64,000 nucleotides of DNA from Micromonospora sp. WMMD1155. GTDB lineage: Bacteria; Actinomycetota; Actinomycetes; Mycobacteriales; Micromonosporaceae. Under the pieces are notes generated by a model. That model was not told where the DNA came from, did no database searches, and worked only from the letters and a program-made list of their open reading frames with translations. This document shows positions 34,997 through 44,389 of the stretch, piece after piece. The stretch spans positions 4,898,501-4,962,500 of the forward strand of contig NZ_CP120742.1 of the NCBI RefSeq assembly GCF_029581275.1, read 5' to 3'. Position numbers and translations under genes: made by a program. Position 1 is the first letter of the stretch. Every line of letters begins with the position of its first letter.

Positions 34997-35083
34997 TCGA
35001 CCGATGTTGCGACTGTAACGCCCGTCACGCCTTTGTGAAAGACCCAAAACAAGATCGAAACAAGGAGCCGATCCGGCTTGTTG

Positions 35084-35097
35084 TGGGAGCGCTTCCA
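35084..35097. promoter_or_regulatory. CebR-type operator 2 upstream of GH48 gene
   Basis: TGGGAGCGCTTCCA, one mismatch to consensus, 101 bp from operator 1 and about 262 bp before the GH48 start. Two sites about ten helical turns apart would permit looping. Confidence 0.82.
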
Positions 35098-35358
35098 TGG
35101 CACACTGTCGATTCAGCGCGGCAGGAGCCAGATCGCGTGAGTGCGGGTCCACCGAGGGCAGCCGGCGGCATCACCTCCGGTCACGGTCACCCCACCGCAG
35201 CCGGCGGGACCCCCTCCCGTGCAGGCCGCACCGACCCACCCCGGCCGGGCCCGGGGGAGACCACCATCCCGGCGCCTTGACTCCCCGCGGACCACCACCC
35301 TCGCGGGCAGGCGCCCCGCCGGGACCATCCCGGCCTCGCCCGAGGAGACACCGCGCAC

Positions 35359-38265
35359 ATGAGACAACTGGCAATACGCCGTCGCGTGGCGATCGCCGCC
35401 GCCGCGTTGCTCGCCGTCGGCGGGGTGACCCTGCCTGCCGGCGCCGCGCAGGCCGCCCCCGCCTGCGACGTGGTCTACGCGACCAACGACTGGAACACCG
35501 GCTTCACCGCCAACGTCACCATCAAGAACCTGGGCGACCCGATCAGCAACTGGACGCTCAAGTGGACCTTCCCGAACAGCGGCCAGCGGGTCACCCAGGG
35601 CTGGTCGGCCAGATACAGCCAGACCGGCAGCGAGGTCACCGCGACGAACGAGTCGTACAACGGCAACCTCGGCACCGGGGCCTCCACCACGATCGGTTTC
35701 AACGGCGCGCACTCGGGGAGCAACCCCAAGCCAACCTCGTTCACCCTGAACGGCACCCCCTGCAACGGCACCCCGGCCAACCAGCCGCCGACGGTCTCGC
35801 TCGGCCTGCCGAGCGGCCCGTTCACCGCGCCGGCCGACGTGCCGTTGACCGCCACCGCCAGTGACCCGGACGGGACGATCAGCAAGGTCGAGTTCTACCG
35901 CAACGGCCTGCTGATCAACACCGACACCTCCGCGCCGTACTCCTACACGCAGGAGGACCTGCCGGCCGGCAGCTACACCGTGCAGGCCAAGGCGTACGAC
36001 AACGCCAACGGCATCGGGGTCGACGAGAAGGCGTTCACCGTCGGCGCCGCCACCGGCCCGACGCTGGTGGCCACCCCGTCCGCGGTGAGCGTCGCCGAGG
36101 GTGGTACCGCCACCTTCAACCTGAAGCTCAGCGCCGCGCCGACGGCGAGCGTGCCGGTCACCCTCACCCGCACCGGCGACGCCGACATCACGGTCTCGCC
36201 GACCAGCGCCACGCTGACGTCGAGCAACTGGAACACCGGGGTCACCGTCACGGTCGCCGCGGCCGAGGACGCCGACACCGCCGGTGGTGCCGCCACCATC
36301 ACCGCCTCCGCCACGGGTCTCGCCTCGCTGGCGGTCACCGCCACCGAGATCGACAACGACACCCCGGGCGGCGACAACACCTACATCGCGAAGTTCCTCG
36401 AGCAGTACGGCAAGATCAAGAACTCCGGTTACTTCAGCCCCGAGGGCGTGCCGTACCACTCGGTGGAGACGCTGATCGTGGAGGCGCCCGACCACGGCCA
36501 CGAGACCACGTCGGAGGCGTTCAGCTTCTGGCTGTGGCTGGAGGCCTACTACGGCAAGGTCACCCAGAACTGGGCCCCGTTCAACAACGCCTGGACGGTG
36601 ATGGAAAAATATATAATTCCGAATCATTCAGACCAGCCCACTGCGGGGTCTGCGGGCACCCCGCAGTACGCCGCGGAGTACAACCTGCCCAGCCAGTACC
36701 CCTCGGCGCTGAACCCGAACGTCTCCGTCGGGCAGGACCCGCTCCGCTCGGAGCTGCAGTCCACCTACGGCACCGGCGACATCTACGGCATGCACTGGCT
36801 GATGGACGTCGACAACACCTACGGCTTCGGCCGCTGCGGTGACGGCACCACCAAGCCCGCCTACATCAACACCTTCCAGCGGGGCACCCAGGAGTCGGTG
36901 TGGGAGACCATCCCGCAGCCGTCCTGCGACACGTTCGAGCACGGCGGCCAGTACGGCTACCTCGACCTGTTCGTCAAGGACACCGGCGCCCCCGCCAAGC
37001 AGTGGAAGTACACCAACGCCCCGGACGCCGACGCCCGCGCCGTGCAGGCCGCGTACTGGGCGCTGACCTGGGCCAAGGCGCAGAACAAGCAGGCCGACGT
37101 CGCGGCGACCATCACCAAGGCCGCCAAGATGGGCGACTACCTGCGGTACGCGATGTTCGACAAGTACTTCAAGAAGATCGGCAACTGCGTCGGGGCGAGC
37201 ACCTGCCCCGCCGGCAGCGGCCGGGATTCGGCGCACTACCTGCTGTCCTGGTACTACGCCTGGGGTGGCGCGTACGACACCAGCCAGAACTGGTCCTGGC
37301 GGATCGGCTCCAGCCACAGCCACTTCGGCTACCAGAACCCGTTCGCGGCCTGGGCGCTGACCAACACCCCGGAGCTGGCGCCGAAGTCGCCGACCGCCGC
37401 CAGCGACTGGACCAAGAGCTTCGAGCGGCAGCTGGAGTTCTACACCTGGCTGCAGTCCGCCGAGGGCGGCATCGCCGGCGGTGCCACCAACAGCTGGGAC
37501 GGCAGCTACGCACAGCCGCCGTCGGGCACCAGCACCTTCTACGGCATGTTCTACGACGTCGACCCGGTCTACAACGACCCGCCGTCGAACCAGTGGTTCG
37601 GCATGCAGACCTGGTCGATGCAGCGCATCGCCGAGCTGTACCTGCAGACCGGCAACGCGAAGGCCAAGGCGCTGCTGGACAAGTGGGTGCCGTGGGCGAT
37701 CGCGAACACCACGCTCGGCACCAACTGGTCGATCCCGTCGGACATGGCGTGGACCGGTCAGCCGACCACCTGGAACCCGAGCAACCCGCAGCCCAACACC
37801 AACCTGCACGTCGAGGTGATCTCCAAGGGCCAGGACGTCGGTGTCACCGCCGCCTACGCCCGGATCCTGATCGCGTACGCGGCCAAGTCGGGCAACGAGG
37901 CGGCCAAGACCACCGCCAAGGGGCTGCTCGACGCGCTGTCGGCCGCCAGTGACGCCAAGGGTGTCTCCACCACCGAGAAGCGTGGCGACTACCGGCGCTT
38001 CGACGACGTCTACAACGCGTCCACCGGGCAGGGCCTCTACGTCCCGCCGGGGTGGACCGGGACGATGCCGAACGGTGACGCCATCGCCGCCGGCAAGAGC
38101 TTCCTCGACATCCGGTCCTTCTACAAGAACGACCCGGACTGGCCCAAGGTGCAGGCGTACCTGGACGGTGGTCCGGAGCCCGAGTTCAACTACCACCGGT
38201 TCTGGGCACAGGCTGACGTCGCCATGGCGTACGCCGACTACGGCAGCCTGTTCCCGAACGGCTGA
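35359..38265 (+). CDS. Secreted multidomain GH48 exo-cellulase (CBM2 - Ig-like - Calx-beta-like - GH48)
   Basis: 968 residues. Signal peptide 1-33 (cut near AQAAP). CBM2 about 36-136, with a terminal Cys pair and Trp residues for cellulose binding. An Ig-like domain ~140-230 (PPTVSLGLPSGPFTAPADVP, VEFYRNGLLINTDTSAPYSY). A Calx-beta-like repeat ~235-335 (SVAEGGTATFNLKLS). GH48 catalytic domain ~340-968, with the general-acid Glu in EAPDHGHETTSEAFSFWLW and family blocks QYGYLDLFVKD and WSMQRIAELYLQTGNAKAK. GH48 enzymes are processive cellobiohydrolases acting from the reducing end. ATG 35359 has GAGGAG 11 nt upstream. It is controlled by two CebR-type operators. A short AT-rich stretch at 36601-36630 is written in rare codons, unlike its surroundings. 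Confidence 0.95.
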   Translation: MRQLAIRRRVAIAAAALLAVGGVTLPAGAAQAAPACDVVYATNDWNTGFTANVTIKNLGDPISNWTLKWTFPNSGQRVTQGWSARYSQTGSEVTATNESYNGNLGTGASTTIGFNGAHSGSNPKPTSFTLNGTPCNGTPANQPPTVSLGLPSGPFTAPADVPLTATASDPDGTISKVEFYRNGLLINTDTSAPYSYTQEDLPAGSYTVQAKAYDNANGIGVDEKAFTVGAATGPTLVATPSAVSVAEGGTATFNLKLSAAPTASVPVTLTRTGDADITVSPTSATLTSSNWNTGVTVTVAAAEDADTAGGAATITASATGLASLAVTATEIDNDTPGGDNTYIAKFLEQYGKIKNSGYFSPEGVPYHSVETLIVEAPDHGHETTSEAFSFWLWLEAYYGKVTQNWAPFNNAWTVMEKYIIPNHSDQPTAGSAGTPQYAAEYNLPSQYPSALNPNVSVGQDPLRSELQSTYGTGDIYGMHWLMDVDNTYGFGRCGDGTTKPAYINTFQRGTQESVWETIPQPSCDTFEHGGQYGYLDLFVKDTGAPAKQWKYTNAPDADARAVQAAYWALTWAKAQNKQADVAATITKAAKMGDYLRYAMFDKYFKKIGNCVGASTCPAGSGRDSAHYLLSWYYAWGGAYDTSQNWSWRIGSSHSHFGYQNPFAAWALTNTPELAPKSPTAASDWTKSFERQLEFYTWLQSAEGGIAGGATNSWDGSYAQPPSGTSTFYGMFYDVDPVYNDPPSNQWFGMQTWSMQRIAELYLQTGNAKAKALLDKWVPWAIANTTLGTNWSIPSDMAWTGQPTTWNPSNPQPNTNLHVEVISKGQDVGVTAAYARILIAYAAKSGNEAAKTTAKGLLDALSAASDAKGVSTTEKRGDYRRFDDVYNASTGQGLYVPPGWTGTMPNGDAIAAGKSFLDIRSFYKNDPDWPKVQAYLDGGPEPEFNYHRFWAQADVAMAYADYGSLFPNG

Positions 38266-38269
38266 GCGA

Positions 38270-38303
38270 CCCGGGGTGGGTGGCGTGGACCGCCCACCCC
38301 GGG
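38270..38303. terminator. GH48 terminator hairpin 1
   Basis: CCCGGGGTGGG / CCCACCCCGGG, an 11-bp perfect stem with a 12-nt loop, 5 bp after the GH48 stop. Confidence 0.65.
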
Positions 38304-38305
38304 AT

Positions 38306-38341
38306 TCGGTCGGGGTCCGGGGAACGACGGACCCCGACCGA
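38306..38341. terminator. GH48 terminator hairpin 2
   Basis: TCGGTCGGGGTCCG / CGGACCCCGACCGA, a perfect 14-bp stem with an 8-nt loop, directly after hairpin 1. Confidence 0.75.
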
Positions 38342-38369
38342 GGAACGGCCTGACACCCACGGTCAGGCC

Positions 38370-38418
38370 GGGGTGGGCCGGCCATCTGGCCGACGCAGCG
38401 GATCGGCTGGCCCACCCC
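38370..38418. terminator. GH48 downstream hairpin 3
   Basis: GGGGTGGGCC / GGCCCACCCC, a 10-bp stem with a 29-nt loop. Third hairpin in a row. The remaining bases to 38587 show no gene. Confidence 0.45.
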
Positions 38419-38587
38419 ACCGCCCGGACTGGAGCCAGTCGCGAAAAAGCCCAGAAATTCGGGCCGTCACGGGATCACGCCGAAGTCCACGACGGAGTAA
38501 CGTACGTCACCGGAGAGGCCGCTCCCCCCGTGGCGGCCTCTCCTCTTTCTTGCCCGGGATCCGTCGCCGCCGTGCGCCCCGTTCGGG

Positions 38588-39307
38588 TCAGCGCGGCGGC
38601 CCGGCCGGGCCCGGGACGACCGGATGACGCAGACCCGGGTGCCCGGCGGGCAGCGACCGGCGCAGCACCACCCAGCTCAGCGCCAGCGCCGCCGCGACCA
38701 GCGGCCAGGTCAGGGCCACCCGGGCCACCACCAGCGCGAGCACCTGCCCACCCAGGTAGAGCGGAACGAACACCACGAGCCGCAGCACGTAGGTCGCCGT
38801 CCACACCCAACTGGCCCGCCCGTACCCGCGCAGCAGCGCCGGGTCGCGCCGCCACCGGGCGCGTTGGCCCAGCACCGCGCCGACCAGCACCCCGAGCAGC
38901 GGCCACCGCACCAGGATGCTGACCGCCCAGGCGAGCGCGCTGGCGGCATTCGAGAGCACCTGGAGCAGAAAGAAGTTCTCGGCCCGGCCGGTACGTACCG
39001 CGATCAACGCCGCGACGCAGACCGCCAGCAACCCGATGAGCACCGAGCGCGGTCGGTCGCCGCGGCGCAGCCGTACACCGGCCACCACTCCGCCCACGGC
39101 CAACGCCGCGCCGACCCCACCCCACAGCGACTCGCCGCCCAGCAGCCAGCCGATCGCGAACGCCAGCGGCGGCAGGGTGGCGTCGACGGCGCCCCGCCGC
39201 CCGCCCAGGAGATCGGCCAGCGACTCGGCCCGCGTCGACTCTCCCGGGCCCGAACCGGCGTTCGCCTGCTGGTCCGGGCCGGGTGTGGCCTGACCGCCGT
39301 CGCCCAT
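38588..39307 (-). CDS. DUF3159 family membrane protein
   Basis: 239 residues from ATG 39307. After a Gly/Pro-rich start come ESLADLLGGRRGAVDATLPP and LAFAIGWLLGG, then about five membrane segments and FFLLQVLSNAASALAWAVSI, LVRWPLLGVLVGAVLGQRAR, WRRDPALLRGYGRASWVWTA, the DUF3159 signature. Family function is unknown. It is divergent from the PAP2 phosphatase. Confidence 0.88.
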   Translation of the reverse strand: MGDGGQATPGPDQQANAGSGPGESTRAESLADLLGGRRGAVDATLPPLAFAIGWLLGGESLWGGVGAALAVGGVVAGVRLRRGDRPRSVLIGLLAVCVAALIAVRTGRAENFFLLQVLSNAASALAWAVSILVRWPLLGVLVGAVLGQRARWRRDPALLRGYGRASWVWTATYVLRLVVFVPLYLGGQVLALVVARVALTWPLVAAALALSWVVLRRSLPAGHPGLRHPVVPGPAGPPR

Positions 39308-39411
39308 CGGTGCTCCGCCCACCGCCGCCTCCTCGCCTCCGGCACAACCTAACCGTCGGCGCGCGGCGGGCCACCGATCGGCTGGCCGACATCGGCCGCT
39401 ACGGTGTGCGG

Positions 39412-40293
39412 ATGCGCGCGACGGCACGGGGTTGGACCGCGGTCTGGTTGGTCGTACTGGCCCTTGTCCAGGCGGCTGCCTTCCTCGCCGTGTGGCGGGT
39501 GGCCGTGCACACCGAGGTCGGTCAGTGGGTGGACACCGTCGCGTTGACGGGCAACCGGATCGGGCACGACACCATCGACGGCCCCGTCGACCGGATCCTC
39601 AACGCGATGTCGGTGGTCTCTTTGCTGGCCGCCACCGCGATGATCGGCTTCATCGCGCTGATCCGAGGGCGGATCGCCCTCGCCATCACCGCGACCCTGC
39701 TGATCGCCGGGGCGAACGTCACCACCCAGCTGTTGAAGTACGGGCTGGGCCGCCCCGACTTCGGCCTCGACCCGGAGCGCGCCGGGGTGGGCAACAGTCT
39801 GCCCAGCGGGCACACCACAGTGGCCGCGTCGGTGGCGGTCGCGCTGATGCTCGTCCTGCCACGCAAGGTGCGGGCGGCCGGCGCCTTCATCGGCGCCGGT
39901 TACGCCGCCGCCGCCGGGGTCGCCACCCTCTCCGCCGGTTGGCACCGACCCAGTGACGCGGTCGCCGCGTACCTGGTGGTGGGTGTGTGGGCGGCGTTGG
40001 CCGGGCTGCTCCTGCTGGTCACCCAACGAGAGCAGGCCGAGATCGCCCCCGGCGACGCGCACCGGGTCGCCGCGCTGGTGCTCGGGGTGGGCGGCGTGGT
40101 CGCCCTGGTCGCCTGTGGGCTGGCCCTGGCCTGGCTGATCGAGTTGCGCGGCACCGGGCCACAGGAGTTGAGCCGCTGGCCGCTGTTCGTCGGGTACGCC
40201 GGCAGCGCCGCCGGGATCGCCGGCACGATGGCGGTGGTGATGGCGCTGGTGCTCACCGTCGTGCACCGGCTCGTGCCCCGGGTCAAGGGCTGA
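39412..40293 (+). CDS. PAP2-family phosphatase
   Basis: 293 residues, about seven membrane segments. The acid-phosphatase signature is complete: KYGLGRPDF (KxxxxxxRP), SLPSGHTTVAAS (PSGH) and SAGWHRPSDAVA (SRxxxxxHxxxD-type). The active site faces outside or the lipid interface. Likely dephosphorylates lipid phosphates such as phosphatidic acid or undecaprenyl diphosphate. ATG 39412 is used; GTG 39406 is an alternative. Followed after 8 bp by the isomerase-family gene. Confidence 0.9.
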   Translation: MRATARGWTAVWLVVLALVQAAAFLAVWRVAVHTEVGQWVDTVALTGNRIGHDTIDGPVDRILNAMSVVSLLAATAMIGFIALIRGRIALAITATLLIAGANVTTQLLKYGLGRPDFGLDPERAGVGNSLPSGHTTVAASVAVALMLVLPRKVRAAGAFIGAGYAAAAGVATLSAGWHRPSDAVAAYLVVGVWAALAGLLLLVTQREQAEIAPGDAHRVAALVLGVGGVVALVACGLALAWLIELRGTGPQELSRWPLFVGYAGSAAGIAGTMAVVMALVLTVVHRLVPRVKG

Positions 40294-40301
40294 GCCGGAC
40301 G

Positions 40302-40970
40302 ATGGATCCGGTCCGTGCGGCGTTCTCCGCCGAGTGCGTACGCCTCACCGAGGTCCTGGCCGACCTGGTCGACGCCGACCTCGACCGTCCCACCGACTGC
40401 CCGCCGTGGACCGTCCGGGAGTTGATCGCCCACATCCGTACCGGAGTGGGCCGGCTGGCCGACATGCTCGCCGCGTCGGCCCCACCCCGCGCCGAGGTGG
40501 ACGCCGCCGGTTACTTCTCCCGGGCGAAGTTCACCCCGCAGGTGGACGCCGACCGGATCGCCGGCGGGCGGCGCGACGCGCTCCAGGTGGACCGGGTGAC
40601 CTTGGCGGCCGAGGTGGAGCGGGCGTGGCGGGCCACCGAGGCGGCGGTGGCCGCCGCGCCGCCCGGCCGGGTGGTGCGGACCCGCCACGGGGACGCGATG
40701 CTCCTCACCGAGTTCCTGCGTACCCGGGTCGTCGAGGTGGGCGTTCACGGTCTGGACCTGGCAGCCGCTCTGGGCCGGTCGCCGTGGCTCACCGCCCCGG
40801 CGGCCGAGGTGATCGCCGACCTGCTCACCGGCGGGCACCCCACACCGGTCGGTCTGGGCTGGGACCGGGTGACCCTGATCCGCAAGACCACCGGCCGGGC
40901 GGCGCTGACCGCCCCGGAACGGGCCGCGCTCGACGCGGCCGGGTTCCGCCCGCTCGCCTTCGGCCGCTGA
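40302..40970 (+). CDS. Maleylpyruvate isomerase-family mycothiol-dependent enzyme (DinB-like)
   Basis: 222 residues from ATG 40302, 8 bp after PAP2. The MDMPI N-terminal domain is clear: SAECVRLTEVLADLVDADLD, RPTDCPPWTVRELIAHIRTG (metal His in the LIAHI block) and DAMLLTEFLRTRVVEVGVHG, LDLAAALGR with another His. A C-terminal helix region ends AALDAAGFRPLAFGR. Such enzymes use mycothiol for transfers or isomerisations; the substrate is unknown. Confidence 0.85.
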   Translation: MDPVRAAFSAECVRLTEVLADLVDADLDRPTDCPPWTVRELIAHIRTGVGRLADMLAASAPPRAEVDAAGYFSRAKFTPQVDADRIAGGRRDALQVDRVTLAAEVERAWRATEAAVAAAPPGRVVRTRHGDAMLLTEFLRTRVVEVGVHGLDLAAALGRSPWLTAPAAEVIADLLTGGHPTPVGLGWDRVTLIRKTTGRAALTAPERAALDAAGFRPLAFGR

Positions 40971-41031
40971 GCCTCTCCGACGGCCCTGGCTCCATCGCTG
41001 CCGAGCCGAGCCGACGGCTCCGGATCCGTGG

Positions 41032-41063
41032 CCGCCGAGCCAGCCGACGGTCTGGCTCGGTGG
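41032..41063. terminator. Bidirectional hairpin between convergent genes
   Basis: CCGCCGAGCCAG and CTGGCTCGGTGG form a 12-bp stem (one G-T pair) with an 8-nt loop in the 144-bp gap between the isomerase-family and DUF1028 genes. A shorter repeat of the GAGCCGAGCCGACGGCTC kind precedes it. Confidence 0.6.
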
Positions 41064-41114
41064 CCGCCGGTGTCGGATCGTCGTCGGCGCTGGTCGCGGC
41101 TCGTCGGGAGCCGG

Positions 41115-41978
41115 TCAGCTCGCGGATCGGGGTGCGGGAACGTGCCTGGCGACGCCGCGCAGGTGCGTCAGGACGACCGGGTCGATCCGGCCCGGCACCA
41201 ACCGCTCCTCCAGGTTCTCCAGCCCCGCCCAGGAGATCAACGCCGCCTCCGGCCCGTCGTCGGCCACCGGGTGGCCCAGCGCCCTGAGCAACGCGGTGAC
41301 CTCCTCGGCGACCGCCCCGGCCAGGTCGAGCAGGGTGGCCGGGTCCGGCCGACCGAACAGCATGGTGTGCACGGCGAGCAGCCGGCTCAGCTCGGCGACC
41401 GGATCCGGGTGGTCGTCCACCCGAAGGTCGACGGCCACGTCGCTGGTGCCGCCGTACCCGCCGCCGCGCTCGACCACCAGCAGCCCGGCGCTCTGCCGAC
41501 CCCGCCGGTCACCGCCGGCCTCGTCGCCGGCCCGCAGCGCGGCCACCAGCCGCTCGGCGAACGGCAACCCCGCCCCGGCGAGCCACGCCTCGCCGAGCGC
41601 GTCGACGACCTCCGGGCCGGTGAGCACGTTGCCCTGCGCCGCCCAACCGTCGCCGGTCCGCCCGCCGGCCCACGGAATGCAGGACGGCCCGGTCCAGCCG
41701 GCACCCGGACCGTCGGCCCCCACGACGCCGAGTTGGCGGTGCTCCCGCTCGGGGTCGGCGGCGACCAGCCCGGCCACGACGTCGGCGGCGGCCACGCCGG
41801 TGCGGAGCAGGGCGAGGCCCTGCGGGCGGTAGGCGAGGTTGGCGTGCGCCTGGGTGGCCAGAGCGCCGACCTCGGCGGCGGCGGCCGGCACCACCGCCCC
41901 GGCGGCGAGGAACCTGCTGGCGACGGCGACGCCGTGTAGACGGCCGTCGGCGGAGCGGGCGACGAGCGAGAAGGTCAC
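41115..41978 (-). CDS. DUF1028 family protein
   Basis: 287 residues from ATG 41978. The N-terminal ~220 residues show the DUF1028 Ntn-hydrolase-like pattern: FSLVARSADGRLHGVAVASR, VGALATQAHANLAYRPQGLA, EHRQLGVVGADGPGAGWTGP, AAQGNVLTGPEVVDALGEAW, GYGGTSDVAVDLRVDDHPDP. A small C-terminal peptidoglycan-binding-like tail follows (EEVTALLRALGHPVADDGPE). The biochemical role is unknown. It is convergent with the isomerase-family gene. Confidence 0.88.
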   Translation of the reverse strand: MTFSLVARSADGRLHGVAVASRFLAAGAVVPAAAAEVGALATQAHANLAYRPQGLALLRTGVAAADVVAGLVAADPEREHRQLGVVGADGPGAGWTGPSCIPWAGGRTGDGWAAQGNVLTGPEVVDALGEAWLAGAGLPFAERLVAALRAGDEAGGDRRGRQSAGLLVVERGGGYGGTSDVAVDLRVDDHPDPVAELSRLLAVHTMLFGRPDPATLLDLAGAVAEEVTALLRALGHPVADDGPEAALISWAGLENLEERLVPGRIDPVVLTHLRGVARHVPAPRSAS

Positions 41979-42029
41979 CGGCCGAGATTAACCGGTCGCG
42001 TCGGCAGGACATCGCCGTACGTCGTCGCC

Positions 42030-43250
42030 TCAGAACGGCGGCGAGGCGGGCTCCGGTGGGGCGCCGCGCGCCCGAAGGGCGTCGGCGACCACGACCGCGG
42101 CCAGCACCGACGCCCCGACCGCTGTCGCGGCCACCCCGGGCAGGTGCCACAGCGGCACCGCCGACGCCAGCAGCACCAGGAGGGCGATCCACCGGGACGG
42201 GGAGACCCGTGCGAACACCTCGTACTCCAGGCGGGACCGCCCGGCCAGGAACAGGATCGGACCGGCGAGCACCATGACCAGCCACGGCCCGGGGATCCGC
42301 TCCAGCGGTTCTTCGATGATCAGCTCGTATCCGATCGCCGTGGAAGCGAGACCGATCACCATCACCAGGTGGGTGTCGGCAGCGGAACGGCCGATGCTGG
42401 CGGGGTGCCGAGCCTTCGTCACCGCCTCGCCCAGGATCCGCCCGGCCCGCTGCACGTAGATCCGCCACAGCATGATCGAGGTGGCCAGTGCCAGCGCGAA
42501 CGCCCACGCGTGCCCTGCCTCGTACGGGCCCTTGCTGTACGCGAAACCGGCCACCAGGATCGTCTCGCCCAGCGCGACGAGGAAGAACTGCTGGTACCGC
42601 TCGGCCAGGTGCTCGCCGGCGATCTCCCACTTGGAGATTCTCGAGCGGCCCAGCCCCGGCACCGGCCAGCCACAGCGGGCGGCCAGGTACTCGATCAGCA
42701 GCGCCGCCGTCCAGAACGTCACCTGCAGGTTGGTGCTCAGCATCGCGCCGCTGATCCACAGCACCCCGGTGAGGGCGAAGACGATCGCCATGCGGACCTT
42801 CAACCGGCGGTACGGGTGTGCGCCCAGCGCGAACGACAGGATCACCGGCCGGGTCACCTGCGCGATCACGTACGCCACCGCGAACATCAGCGCCGTCTCG
42901 CTGAACGCCCGGGGGATCGCGACCCCCATCACCATGCTGCACACCAACGCGGTGATCACCACGGTCTGCAACGGCACCCGGTAGGGGTCGTACCGGCTGG
43001 TCGTCCACGCGGTGCCCTGCCAGACCGCCCAGAGCGCGAGCAGCAACAGCAGGGTCTTGCCGCTGCCGGTGACCGCCTCCCAGACGTGCTTCCGGCCCGA
43101 CTCCTCGGTCAGGTCCTCGAACGCGCGCGCCGAGATCCGGGTGAGCGCGAAGACGTACACCAGATCGAAGAAGAGTTCGAGGAAGGTGGCCCGGCCGGGA
43201 GCGGTCGCCGCAGGGACCGGCTCCAGGCCGCCCGCTGCCCTGGAACCCAT
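42030..43250 (-). CDS. Second LtrA-family membrane protein
   Basis: 406 residues from ATG 43250. The signature is ATFLELFFDLVYVFALTRIS and the second block is AGEHLAERYQQFFLVALGET. About ten membrane segments. It is clearly paralogous to the LtrA protein at 7852-9051 (shared ARVSRSR/ARVSPSR tail and order). Divergent from the LLM oxidoreductase, with 137 bp between. Function unknown. Confidence 0.9.
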   Translation of the reverse strand: MGSRAAGGLEPVPAATAPGRATFLELFFDLVYVFALTRISARAFEDLTEESGRKHVWEAVTGSGKTLLLLLALWAVWQGTAWTTSRYDPYRVPLQTVVITALVCSMVMGVAIPRAFSETALMFAVAYVIAQVTRPVILSFALGAHPYRRLKVRMAIVFALTGVLWISGAMLSTNLQVTFWTAALLIEYLAARCGWPVPGLGRSRISKWEIAGEHLAERYQQFFLVALGETILVAGFAYSKGPYEAGHAWAFALALATSIMLWRIYVQRAGRILGEAVTKARHPASIGRSAADTHLVMVIGLASTAIGYELIIEEPLERIPGPWLVMVLAGPILFLAGRSRLEYEVFARVSPSRWIALLVLLASAVPLWHLPGVAATAVGASVLAAVVVADALRARGAPPEPASPPF

Positions 43251-43387
43251 GGTCAGCGGCCTGCGCCGTCGGTCCGGTCCACCTCGAAGTCGTAGCACCC
43301 TGCGGCGGCACGCACCGCCGGAAACCGGCGATTCTGCCCAGTACGGGGATCTTGCTCGCGTGCCCCGTCAACGGGCACGATCGATCG

Positions 43388-44389
43388 GTGACGAATCGAT
43401 GGGGCATGACGGTGCCGCTGGGCGGGATCGCGCTGGCGCACCACGACGCGGCCTACGCGGCGCTCGACCAGGCCGGGTTCACCGACGTGTGGTCGTCGGA
43501 GGTGGCCGGGACCGACGCGTTCACCCCGCTGGCGCTCGCCGCCGCCTGGCAGCCCCGGCTGCGGCTCGGCACCGCGATCACACCGGTCTTCACCAGAGGG
43601 CCGGGGCTGCTGGCGATGAGCGCGGCGGCGTTGGCCGAGGCCGCGCCGGGCCGGTTCTCGCTCGGCATCGGGGCATCCTCACCGGTGCTGGTCCGGGACT
43701 GGAACGCGGTCCGGTTCGACGAGCCGTTCCGTCGCACCCGCGACGTCCTGCGCTTCCTGCGCGCCGCGCTGCGCGGCGACACCGTCGACGAGGTCTACGA
43801 CACCTTCACCGTCCGCCGGTTCACGCTGGAACGGCCGCCGGCGGTGCCGCCGCCGATCCTGCTCGCCGCACTGCGCCCGGGGATGCTCCGGCTGGCCGGC
43901 GCTGAGGCCGACGGGGTCATCCTCAACTGGCTCAGCGCCGACGACGTGCCGCGTGCCCTCGCCGAGCTGGGCGAGCGGCGTCCCGGGTTCGAGGTCGCCG
44001 CGCGCATCTTCGTGTGCCCCACCGAGGACGCCACCTACGCCCGGGCGCTGGGCCGGCGCCTGATCACCGGCTACCTGACCGTTCCGGCGTACGCCGAGTT
44101 CCACCGCTGGCTCGGGCGCGGCGAGACGCTCGCGCCGATGTGGGAGGCCTGGGCCGCCGGTGACCGGCGGGGGGCCGGTGCCGCGGTGCCGGACGAGGTG
44201 GTCGACGCCCTGGTGCTGCACGGCACGCCCGAGCGGTGCCGCGCCCAGGTGCGCCGCTACGTCGACGCCGGCGTGGACGTGCCGGTCGTCGCGCTGCTGC
44301 CCACCCCGGAGGTGACCGCCGGCGGCGCGGCCGCGCTGCTCACCCTCATCGCCCAGTTGGGCGTCGATCCGCAAGGAGCGTCCGCGTGA
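43388..44389 (+). CDS. LLM-class (F420-dependent type) oxidoreductase
   Basis: About 333 residues from GTG 43388; ATG 43406 is an alternative. A luciferase-like TIM barrel: WGMTVPLGGIALAHHDAAYA, GFTDVWSSEVAGTDAFTPLA, LRLGTAITPVFTRGPGLLAM, PGRFSLGIGASSPVLVRDWN, AEADGVILNWLS. These enzymes usually use F420 or FMN. The last codon overlaps the start of an SDR gene, so both probably act in one pathway, unidentified. Confidence 0.88.
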   Translation: MTNRWGMTVPLGGIALAHHDAAYAALDQAGFTDVWSSEVAGTDAFTPLALAAAWQPRLRLGTAITPVFTRGPGLLAMSAAALAEAAPGRFSLGIGASSPVLVRDWNAVRFDEPFRRTRDVLRFLRAALRGDTVDEVYDTFTVRRFTLERPPAVPPPILLAALRPGMLRLAGAEADGVILNWLSADDVPRALAELGERRPGFEVAARIFVCPTEDATYARALGRRLITGYLTVPAYAEFHRWLGRGETLAPMWEAWAAGDRRGAGAAVPDEVVDALVLHGTPERCRAQVRRYVDAGVDVPVVALLPTPEVTAGGAAALLTLIAQLGVDPQGASA

